From contig JAYEPB010000101.1 of the NCBI GenBank assembly GCA_034723595.1, positions 1 to 10,567 on the forward strand: DNA of 10,567 bases, written 5' to 3'. Shown here one piece after another: positions 1 to 5,225 of this stretch (its first letter is position 1; every line of letters starts with the position of its first letter). Source of the stretch: JAGLGH01 sp034723595 (GTDB lineage Archaea; Nanobdellota; Nanobdellia; Woesearchaeales; JAGLGH01). The notes beneath the pieces are model-generated. The model made no database searches. It was not told the DNA's origin and saw only the letters and a list, made by a program, of their open reading frames with translations. The position numbers and the translations under genes are program-made.

Positions 1-1
1 A

Positions 2-15
2 ACAGTATCTCCGCA
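2..15 (+). repeat. Left terminal inverted repeat of the IS
   Basis: ACAGTATCTCCGCA matches the reverse complement of 1410-1423 at all 14 positions. Beyond it the match is patchy, with only scattered agreement over the next eight bases. Confidence 0.92.
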
Positions 16-55
16 ACTAATTGATTTCTACATGATAGTGTCAAAAACCGAAACA

Positions 56-63
56 TTAATATA
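56..63 (+). promoter_or_regulatory. TATA box for the IS operon
   Basis: TTAATATA is centred about 27 bases before the ATG at 87 and is preceded by purine-rich CGAAA, a reasonable BRE. This spacing would start transcription at or next to the start codon, giving a leaderless mRNA. No Shine-Dalgarno is seen before the ATG. The assignment rests on position and composition only. Confidence 0.5.
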
Positions 64-67
64 CTAG

Positions 68-87
68 TAGAGCTCTAAAGAGCTCTA
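68..87. promoter_or_regulatory. 20-bp inverted repeat between TATA box and start codon (possible operator)
   Basis: TAGAGCTCT, then AA, then AGAGCTCTA gives perfect 9-bp arms. Each arm contains AGAGCTCT, itself a palindrome, so the site is both a direct and an inverted repeat. It ends on the first base of the DUF2080 start codon and covers the expected transcription start. A dimeric regulator bound here would block initiation. An mRNA hairpin at the start codon is the alternative if transcription begins upstream. Confidence 0.5.
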
Positions 88-245
88 TGAGAGCAATCAA
101 AGCAACAAACAAAAAATTTACCTTAGTAGATGATGAAATACTGACAATTTTTGAAAAAGAGGTAACTCCTCATGGAACTGGTGGAAAAATTCCTTGTTCG
201 AGTAAATATATTGGTAAGAAAGTATATGTAGTTGTAAAAAAATGA
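87..245 (+). CDS. DUF2080-like transposon-encoded protein (52 aa)
   Basis: A 52-residue basic protein starting MRAIKATNKK. Its C-terminal half, VTPHGTGGKIPCSS followed by KYIGKKVYVVV, matches the pattern I recall for DUF2080 (small AbrB/SpoVT-like proteins found beside transposases in archaeal transposons), where a V-TP-G-G-K-P-KYIGK core is typical. Its stop overlaps the transposase start as ATGA, so the two are probably translated in coupled fashion. The role is unknown; an AbrB-like fold would suit DNA binding, for example autoregulation at the inverted repeat just upstream or assistance at the IS ends. The reading frame is open throughout, and the overlap with the next gene supports it as real. 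The family call is from memory of the motif. Confidence 0.8.
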   Translation: MRAIKATNKKFTLVDDEILTIFEKEVTPHGTGGKIPCSSKYIGKKVYVVVKK

Positions 246-1315
246 ATCGAAGTAATGCCTTTCGAACATTTCAAAAATTGGATAATTACATAACTACTTG
301 TTTTGGCTTAGATTATAGGCAAAAAGCACTTTCTCCATGGTTACTGAATGGCGTTTTGCTTTCTTCTTGTGCTTACAATACTTATGCTGAGACGATTAGT
401 GACAAAGCAGACACTCTTTTTAGATATATCAAAGAAAGTGAACAATCAATGTTCACTTTTTCTTATTTGCATTATATTAAAACTATGGCTAAGAAAATTA
501 ATCTTTCTAAAAAAAAAGTTGTTTTAGCTTTTGATTATACTAAAGAAACATTTTGGGGAGATGTACAAGGAGTAGATATTTTTGGCACTAAAAAAAGTGA
601 AAAAGGAACAGGTGCTTTTAAATTTTTAACATGCAGTCAAGTATCTGGCAAATTACATGCAAAAATCCCTCTTATTTCCTTACCTGTTAGGATGGGTCAT
701 AATAAAAGTAGTGCAATTATCCATTGTCTTTCCTTAATCAAAGAATGTGTAGGTGAAATAGAGTTAATTCTTTTTGATAGGGAATATTATGTTAAAGATA
801 TAATGATGACACTCAACCATTTAAAAATTCCTTATCTTATTTTCGTTCCTAAGAAAAAAGGAAAAATAATTAACACTTTAAATGAAATGTACACAGGGGA
901 AATAACAACTGAAGTTTATAAGTTTGACGTCAATAAACACAAAACTGTTTATCATGATAATACCTCAATGACTTTTTTAAAATCAATCTTTGATAGTCGC
1001 ACTGGGGAACATTTTGACTGGTGTTTTGTAACAAATATAAAAGATTTTGATGTGAACAAAATGATTCCCACGTATAAATGTAGATGGAGGATAGAAACAG
1101 GATTTAGGGTTCAAGATGAAGCAGGATGTAAAACAAGATCCAAAGAAATGATTGTCAGGTATTTCTTTTTTCTTTATGAACAATTACTACAGACAATATG
1201 GTCTGTATTTTACAAACAAGAGATCAGTTTTAAACAGTTTATAATTAGTTTACAAAATCTAACTCAAGAAGATAAGCAACTTGAAGGCTCTAAAGTCCAC
1301 GTTAATATTGGTTAG
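242..1315 (+). CDS. DDE transposase, ISH3/IS4 type
   Basis: A 357-residue transposase that cuts and joins the ends of its own element. The likely catalytic triad is D98 (in VVLAFDYT), D179 (in LILFDREYY) and E285 (in the YKCRWRIETGFR block, residues 278-289, equivalent to the Y-(R/K)-x-RW-x-IE signature of IS4-like and ISH3 transposases). The C-terminal RYFFFLYEQLLQTIW segment (306-320) also resembles that group. Length and motif spacing are normal, with no frameshift or internal stop, so the enzyme is probably active. Translation starts inside the stop codon of the DUF2080 gene. The product lacks similarity to IS605 or IS630 transposases. Assignment to ISH3 rather than another IS4 branch is less certain than the DDE call. 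Confidence 0.88.
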   Translation: MNRSNAFRTFQKLDNYITTCFGLDYRQKALSPWLLNGVLLSSCAYNTYAETISDKADTLFRYIKESEQSMFTFSYLHYIKTMAKKINLSKKKVVLAFDYTKETFWGDVQGVDIFGTKKSEKGTGAFKFLTCSQVSGKLHAKIPLISLPVRMGHNKSSAIIHCLSLIKECVGEIELILFDREYYVKDIMMTLNHLKIPYLIFVPKKKGKIINTLNEMYTGEITTEVYKFDVNKHKTVYHDNTSMTFLKSIFDSRTGEHFDWCFVTNIKDFDVNKMIPTYKCRWRIETGFRVQDEAGCKTRSKEMIVRYFFFLYEQLLQTIWSVFYKQEISFKQFIISLQNLTQEDKQLEGSKVHVNIG

Positions 1316-1409
1316 GTAACGACACTAAAGGGTCTTAGCTACGTAGCAAGTTGGTTTTCTTCAATAAACCTCTTTAAAATAGAGTAAACTCTCTTAACTG
1401 ACTATTCTC

Positions 1410-1423
1410 TGCGGAGATACTGT
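1410..1423 (-). repeat. Right terminal inverted repeat of the IS
   Basis: TGCGGAGATACTGT, the exact reverse complement of positions 2-15, marks the right boundary. The first flanking bases are AAAAACC. Confidence 0.92.
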
Positions 1424-1483
1424 AAAAACCAGAATATATATATAAATGTTTCCAAAACCCTTATTTGCCACTTCTCAGTAATA

Positions 1484-1491
1484 TTTATAAA
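1484..1491 (+). promoter_or_regulatory. TATA box for the 488-aa gene
   Basis: TTTATAAA is centred 27 bases before the ATG at 1515. Nothing like a Shine-Dalgarno lies between it and the start, which suits a leaderless archaeal transcript. A further TA-rich run at 1434-1446 could be a second, weaker site. Confidence 0.6.
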
Positions 1492-1514
1492 TTCAATTTA
1501 ATTCTCATAACATT

Positions 1515-2981
1515 ATGGCAAAAGAATTAGGAGATATAATCACAGGAGAAAGGGCAATCAGGTATGCTATGGACAGGTATTTTGCTCCTGAAACTGATAT
1601 AGATTCGTTAGGCAGTGAGCTGACATTTGTGGTTTATAATGGCTTTACACAGGAGGAGATGATAATGGAAGTTCTAATTGCCAAAAACATATGGTCTGTT
1701 GAAGATAAACGCAAGAATCTTATGATGCTTGAGGATGTTCTGGTTGAAAAGCAGAAGATAAAGGGAGCAGCTGAGCTAAGCCTGTTTGATATTAAAGAAA
1801 AAGTTGTTTATGTGAATAATTCTATAGATAGATTCAGAGAGGTTAGGCATAAGCTGACAATAGGGGCATTTAAGGAAGCAGTCAGGGCTAAAGGGACGGA
1901 GGTAAAATTTAAAGAAAAGAATTATTGCGAGAATCATCTTATGGGTCAAAGGTATGAATCTTTAGCAAGAGATTTTGTAAATAACAGCATTATCCATGAG
2001 CTAAAAGAAAGATTTACTGATTTTAAGGATGTTATGCGCAATATCCTAATAAGTCCGCTCTATATACCAATAGAGTCATGGTACCTGCCAGGCATTTTTG
2101 ATGATCTTGCAAAAGATAAAAGATATGCTGGCAGCCTTGCTAAAAAAGCTGATGATATGAAAAATGAGCTTTACTTAGGCATTGCTGAAGAAAGATTTCC
2201 TGGCAAAGATATAGGCAGATTAGCTGAGTTATTTGACGGCTCTTATCTTGTGCAAAAGCAGTTTAAGGCAATGGCTCTTAAAAATCTTGCTAAAGAAGAT
2301 GAAGATATTGAACATAAGATTAAACAGGGCTTAAATAAAGTAATAAGAATCAAAGATGATTTCCTTAATTACCAGATAATTCCCATTGATAATCATCATA
2401 TACTGAACCTGGGGTATGCTTATGGGGGACAGGCGAGAAATATACTCCATTATATATTATTTTCATTTGATCCTGAAGAGAGAGTAAGATTCATATACAC
2501 AGGAAAAGCAGGGAATCTGAATCCTAAAGGAAAAGTGCAGGATTTAATCTTAAGCTCATCTACTATAAGCGAGCATTATCTAAATCACACCCAGGATATA
2601 ATCAAAGACAGAAAGCATAAGTTTAAGAATCTTTTTCACAGCGACTGGAAACAGGATATGGCTGATCCATTTGGAATCAAAGAATTTTATGGCGGTGTAA
2701 TGGGAGTAAGGGCAACAGTCAGTGAAAAAAGAGAGAATATGAAAAAAGGGTATGAAATCCTTAAATGCGATGCTGTGGAAATGGAATTATATCTAATAAT
2801 GGGAAGCATAATGCAGGGGACACATAATTTCCTTGACATAAGGACAGGAAATATTCTTTGGTCATCAGATATAATTAATAATTCGGTTAATAGGGATTTG
2901 AGCTATAAGAATGTCGGCAGACAGGGAGCATACCTTGCAGTGGACATGGCAAGGGAGGCTTTTAGGAGGGAGTTTGCTTAA
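1515..2981 (+). CDS. Uncharacterised protein with nucleoside-phosphorylase-like C-terminal half (488 aa)
   Basis: I do not recognise the whole protein. Residues about 285-480 carry a series of motifs like the PNP/UDP nucleoside phosphorylase fold: glycine-rich YGGQARN (303-309), FIYTGKAGNL (326-335, like the family's strand ending in G-x-AG), VQDLILSSS (341-349), CDAVEMEL (418-425, like the V-DMES ribose-binding segment) and ILWSSDI (447-453, like the VSD segment that holds the base-contacting Asp). The N-terminal 230 residues are mostly helical and charged, with no motif I know. The size and two-part layout recall AMP nucleosidase (484 aa), but the N-terminal half is not visibly related. It is a soluble protein without signal peptide or membrane segments. 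It is a single gene with its own promoter, pointing away from the IS. Cleavage of a nucleoside or nucleotide is inference; the substrate is unknown. Confidence 0.55.
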   Translation: MAKELGDIITGERAIRYAMDRYFAPETDIDSLGSELTFVVYNGFTQEEMIMEVLIAKNIWSVEDKRKNLMMLEDVLVEKQKIKGAAELSLFDIKEKVVYVNNSIDRFREVRHKLTIGAFKEAVRAKGTEVKFKEKNYCENHLMGQRYESLARDFVNNSIIHELKERFTDFKDVMRNILISPLYIPIESWYLPGIFDDLAKDKRYAGSLAKKADDMKNELYLGIAEERFPGKDIGRLAELFDGSYLVQKQFKAMALKNLAKEDEDIEHKIKQGLNKVIRIKDDFLNYQIIPIDNHHILNLGYAYGGQARNILHYILFSFDPEERVRFIYTGKAGNLNPKGKVQDLILSSSTISEHYLNHTQDIIKDRKHKFKNLFHSDWKQDMADPFGIKEFYGGVMGVRATVSEKRENMKKGYEILKCDAVEMELYLIMGSIMQGTHNFLDIRTGNILWSSDIINNSVNRDLSYKNVGRQGAYLAVDMAREAFRREFA

Positions 2982-3031
2982 TGACTGGAATCTTGAATTT
3001 GCCTATAAAACATCTGCCTGAGCTAAAAGTT

Positions 3032-3045
3032 TTTGCTATAGCAAA
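3032..3045. terminator. 14-bp palindrome between convergent genes (possible terminator)
   Basis: TTTGCTATAGCAAA is perfectly self-complementary and lies 51 bases after the 488-aa gene's stop, before the end of the convergent yhcG-like pseudogene. A run of five T bases overlaps its left arm. It could end transcription from either side. With no unpaired loop the hairpin would open at its centre, so the call is weak. Confidence 0.35.
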
Positions 3046-3066
3046 GATTGTAATACATTGAATTGG

Positions 3067-3708
3067 TTATTTTTTAAATTTAGCTTTTATTTCCTGCGCG
3101 CTTGGCAGATTGGTTTTATATTCTGCAACAAAAATATTTTCTTTATTTTTTCCTGCGCTATAGTAAACATCAATTTTGTCATGGCTTTTGCAGATTATTA
3201 GAGCAATTGGATCCTTGTCTTCACCTATTTTCCGTTCTCTAAAATAAGTAAGATATTTTGTAACTTGTTCAATATCTCCCTGCCTAAGTTCTCTTGCTTT
3301 TAATTCTACGATGATGTAGCATCTTAACAAAACATGATAAAATAGAAGATCAATCTTATGCCATTGATTGTTAATTATGATTTTCTGCTGTCGTGCCATG
3401 AAAGCAAACCCAGTTCCAAACTCCAATAAGACTTCTTGAATATTATCTAACAAAGCGTTTTCTAATTCTTTCTCACTATGTTTTTCATCAAGTGATATGA
3501 AATCCCAATTATAGTTTTCTTTAAATACATCTTCTGGAGAGGGTAATTGCAAAGGTGGTTTAATTGATAATTGCCCAGTTTTTTTAATTTTTCCGTACTC
3601 ATCACTTTTTATTCTTTTCCTAAGTTCCCTAACACTCCAGCTTTCTATTGTTGATTGGAACTCATAAAACTTGCGTTCTTCTTCTTTTTTGAGTTTTATC
3701 AATTCCAT
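3067..3708 (-). CDS. Residual ORF: C-terminal PDDEXK nuclease domain of the broken gene
   Basis: A 213-residue open frame still covers the end of the N-terminal module (WSVRELRKRI, 24-33) and the whole nuclease domain. Likely active-site residues are E81 or E83 in the ELENALLDNI helix, D120 (KIDLLFY), E135 and K137 (IIVELKARE) and Q148 (GDIEQVTKYL), the usual order for this PDDEXK group. Its ATG is the first codon after the miniature element, so the start is an accident of the insertion. The AGGATTT repeats in the element end could act only as a poor ribosome site. It may be expressed at low level or not at all; about 107 N-terminal residues are missing. Confidence 0.6.
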   Translation of the reverse strand: MELIKLKKEEERKFYEFQSTIESWSVRELRKRIKSDEYGKIKKTGQLSIKPPLQLPSPEDVFKENYNWDFISLDEKHSEKELENALLDNIQEVLLEFGTGFAFMARQQKIIINNQWHKIDLLFYHVLLRCYIIVELKARELRQGDIEQVTKYLTYFRERKIGEDKDPIALIICKSHDKIDVYYSAGKNKENIFVAEYKTNLPSAQEIKAKFKK

Positions 3709-3735
3709 GTCATGGAAATCCTAAAATCCTACTTA

Positions 3736-3755
3736 CCCAGCCCTAAAGGACTGGG
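3736..3755 (-). repeat. Right-end hairpin of the miniature element
   Basis: Minus strand: CCCAGTCC, loop TTTA, GGGCTGGG; seven Watson-Crick pairs and one T-G wobble. The tetranucleotide CAAG (3759-3756) abuts its 5' foot and is the proposed right guide. Confidence 0.85.
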
Positions 3756-3822
3756 CTTGCGCAGGATTTTCGAGACGGATTTCTAGGACACAAAAAAAGC
3801 ACAAAACACAAATAGCATTCAT

Positions 3823-3842
3823 CCTCGCCCTCAAGGGCAAGG
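3823..3842 (-). repeat. Left-end hairpin of the miniature element
   Basis: Minus strand: CCTTGCCC, loop TTGA, GGGCGAGG; seven Watson-Crick pairs and one T-G wobble. The tetranucleotide AAAG (3846-3843) abuts its 5' foot and is the proposed left guide. Confidence 0.85.
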
Positions 3843-4046
3843 CTTTCTGCTTTTTTTCGTGTAATGTGACCAGCTTAATTGTTGCGACACTGTCACGACA
3901 ATTGGATAGACCCTATAAAACTGGACAATTCTATAAAGTTCATCCCTCTTAAACCCGAGATCACTTGCTAAATTATCAATCAATTTTTTGCCATAATTAG
4001 CTCTTTCTTTATGACCTAGTTCTTCCCTTATGATTCTTTCTCCAAC

Positions 4047-4096
4047 CTCTTGGAAATTAAAATTTCTAAGATGCCAGAAATCTCCGATTTCTCAGC
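4047..4096 (-). repeat. 50-bp insertion made of two hairpins, type unknown
   Basis: This segment splits the DUF1016 N-terminal domain between codons for YWH and VGERII and shifts the frame. On the minus strand it folds as AGAAATC-GGA-GATTTCT (4092-4076) followed by GAAATT-TT-AATTTC flanked by CTT and AAG (4070-4049). Almost every base is in a stem or loop. No target duplication or IS end is evident. The exact boundaries may shift by a base or more. It matches no element I know. Confidence 0.65.
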
Positions 4097-4249
4097 ATGC
4101 CAATAAGTCTGCACTTTAATATTATCAACTGCCTTGTAAGCTTTTACTAACCCTTTTTGAATAATAGATTTTATATCTTTAAGCAGAGCAGTGTAGCTTT
4201 CAAAAGAAGGTAATCCTTTTTGTTTCATAAGGGTTAAATTTTGGATATC

Positions 4250-4259
4250 CTTTATATGT
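4250..4259 (-). promoter_or_regulatory. TATA box of the former yhcG-like gene
   Basis: Minus strand ACATATAAAG is centred about 26-27 bases before the ATG at 4228. There is no Shine-Dalgarno (AAAATTTAACCCTT precedes the ATG), so a leaderless transcript is likely. An 8-bp palindrome, GGATATCC, overlaps the downstream edge of the box. Confidence 0.55.
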
Positions 4260-4270
4260 ATTCTGGAGAA

Positions 4271-4317
4271 AAATCCGGAAGATTTGCGATAAAAAGTTTC
4301 CGGAAGAAACTTTTATC
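4271..4317 (-). terminator. Twin hairpins ending the NAD operon
   Basis: Directly after the NAD kinase stop, the minus strand can form a 12-bp stem with one bulged base (GATAAAAGTTTC with GAAACTTTTTATC, loop TTCCG), then AAATC-TTCCG-GATTT. Both loops are TTCCG, and T5 runs sit in the 3' arm of the first and just after the second. Oligo-T tracts alone can end archaeal transcription; the stems may protect the mRNA 3' end. Confidence 0.6.
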
Positions 4318-4318
4318 A

Positions 4319-5212
4319 CTAATCAAACCGTATCACATTTATACTTTTCTCTGATAAGCCAATAGTCACATAATCTTCTGTAGCGATTGAATATTCTTTA
4401 TCTTTGCTGTCAAACACTACTACATAATCATCTCTTTCAGGATATATGGCTACTTTTTCTTTTTCTGACAATATTCGAGAGGAGAACTTGTATTTTTCCT
4501 TTTTTTCAAAGGGTTCTCTTATTATTATTCCAAAGAGATCAAGCTCATTTTTAAACTGTGTTCCTCCTGCTGACCTGAACCATGCATGCGAACCCATACC
4601 TGTAGAGAAAATTGCCCCGGATGATACAAAAGAGTCACCCTCATGCTCTATTATGACTTCAAGATGGGATGACTTATAGCCTTTAGGATGACCTACATAA
4701 ATGTCATTTACTGCAAGATCATCTATCTTCCTGCCATTTATTGATGCATACAGCCTCCTCCATTCCTCTAACCTATAATCTCCTGTAAAAATTCTCCTTA
4801 TCTCATACAGGTTTCTCTTGTCAATAATTGTAAGACCGCCAGCACTACCTTCATTAGAGCTACTATAAGTTGAGTTCATGCCTACTATGGTTTGACCATT
4901 TATATTTTCTGCTGCTTTAAGGAATGTGCCGTCTCCGCCAGATGTGATTATCATGCTGTAATTAGCATAATTAATATTTTCAATCTTATCAGATTTGTGC
5001 CTATCAAAATCTGCTCCAGAAGTATCAAGTATCTTAACAAGCTTTCCAGTAAATTCATTGTGTCGCTTATGGTCACGCAGCAGATGTATCATCTTTTCCT
5101 CGTGCCGCCTCCTGAATTTAGGATTTCCTTTAGCCTGATGATATTCAAGATTTGTTACCTTTTCCACAAGGAGTATCTTTTTTTCCATTTTCAGCAGTGT
5201 TTTCTTTTCCAT
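4319..5212 (-). CDS. NAD kinase, divergent NADK2-like
   Basis: A 297-residue protein predicted to phosphorylate NAD to NADP in the cytoplasm. It shows the NAD kinase hallmarks: SGGDGTFLKAA (91-101, GGDG motif with catalytic Asp), VGMNS (110-114), VND (168-170, the NE/ND motif) and SSGAIFSTGMGSHAWFRSAGG (197-217, in place of the usual TPTGSTAY). The SSG...TGxGSxAW wording and the SNEGSAGG segment (119-126) resemble mitochondrial NADK2-type enzymes more than bacterial NadK. It is last in the salvage operon, 13 bases after the nucleoside hydrolase, so it converts the pathway product. The start at 5212 has a weak AGGG site. A second ATG at 5188 follows a near-repeat (MEKKTLLK, MEKKILLV) but lacks a ribosome site. 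Phosphate donor and use of NADH rather than NAD cannot be read from sequence. Confidence 0.82.
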   Translation of the reverse strand: MEKKTLLKMEKKILLVEKVTNLEYHQAKGNPKFRRRHEEKMIHLLRDHKRHNEFTGKLVKILDTSGADFDRHKSDKIENINYANYSMIITSGGDGTFLKAAENINGQTIVGMNSTYSSSNEGSAGGLTIIDKRNLYEIRRIFTGDYRLEEWRRLYASINGRKIDDLAVNDIYVGHPKGYKSSHLEVIIEHEGDSFVSSGAIFSTGMGSHAWFRSAGGTQFKNELDLFGIIIREPFEKKEKYKFSSRILSEKEKVAIYPERDDYVVVFDSKDKEYSIATEDYVTIGLSEKSINVIRFD

Positions 5213-5225
5213 TTTCCCTACTTTC

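Larger units (their letters stand above)
2..1423 (+). mobile_element. Complete ISH3/IS4-type insertion sequence with DUF2080 gene
   Basis: A 1422-bp element is bounded by perfect 14-bp inverted repeats (ACAGTATCTCCGCA at the left, its reverse complement at the right). Inside are two overlapping genes, a small DUF2080-like protein and an uninterrupted DDE transposase, so the copy looks able to move. A subterminal 7-bp inverted pair (TAGTGTC at 36-42, GACACTA at 1321-1327) may be a transposase contact. The non-coding right part (1316-1409) holds a 10-bp palindrome, GCTACGTAGC, at 1338-1347 and short stem-loops. The target duplication cannot be judged because only one base precedes the left end. 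The right end lies about 60 bp upstream of the TATA box of the next gene, so that promoter is untouched. Confidence 0.9.
3709..3860 (-). mobile_element. 152-bp miniature IS200/IS605-type element (non-autonomous)
   Basis: Read on the minus strand, the insert starts right after target CATTAC (3866-3861) and ends in CATGAC (3714-3709), with no target duplication, as single-strand IS200/IS605 transposons do. Each end has an 8-bp hairpin. The base mismatches in both become G-T wobbles on the minus strand only, suggesting that this strand folds. Tetranucleotides directly 5' of the hairpins, AAAG (left) and CAAG (right), are those expected from IS608 rules to recognise cleavage sites TTAC and TGAC. 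There is no tnpA or tnpB inside, so a Y1 transposase would have to act in trans. Around the right hairpin an outer 8-bp pair (AAAATCCT and AGGATTTT, 3763-3770 with 3723-3730) makes a larger fold. Confidence 0.85.
3067..4228 (-). pseudogene. yhcG-like DUF1016 nuclease gene, broken by two insertions
   Basis: Three pieces in gene order encode one DUF1016 protein. Positions 4228-4097 give the N-terminus through YTALLKDIKSII to TYWH. Positions 4046-3861 give VGERIIREELGHKERANYGK onward, through QFYRVYP, to LSWSHY, in another frame. Positions 3708-3067 give MELIKLKKEEERKFYEF and the PDDEXK nuclease domain. A 50-bp insert (4047-4096) separates pieces one and two; a 152-bp miniature element (3709-3860) separates two and three. 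Taking both out leaves 44+62+213 codons with no stop, joining as YWH-VGERII and WSHY-MELIKL, both expected for the family. Neither insert is a multiple of three, and frame one stops at 4028. In bacteria YhcG-type proteins are nucleases linked to defence or DNA repair. It follows the NAD operon but has its own promoter. Confidence 0.88.

Noticed and set aside
1434..1446. Alternating TA run as a promoter reading out of the IS into the 488-aa gene
   Set aside because: It is about 75 bases from the start codon, and a better-placed TTTATAAA lies between; simple TA sequence is common in this AT-rich DNA.
3703..3717. Perfect 7-bp inverted repeat TTCCATG-T-CATGGAA at the miniature element's right junction
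   Set aside because: Half lies in the element and half in the host gene, so it is a by-product of the junction rather than a unit.
4028..4228. 66-aa minus-strand frame as an independent small gene
   Set aside because: Its first 44 residues are the DUF1016 N-terminus; the last 22 are read out of frame in the 50-bp insert and beyond.
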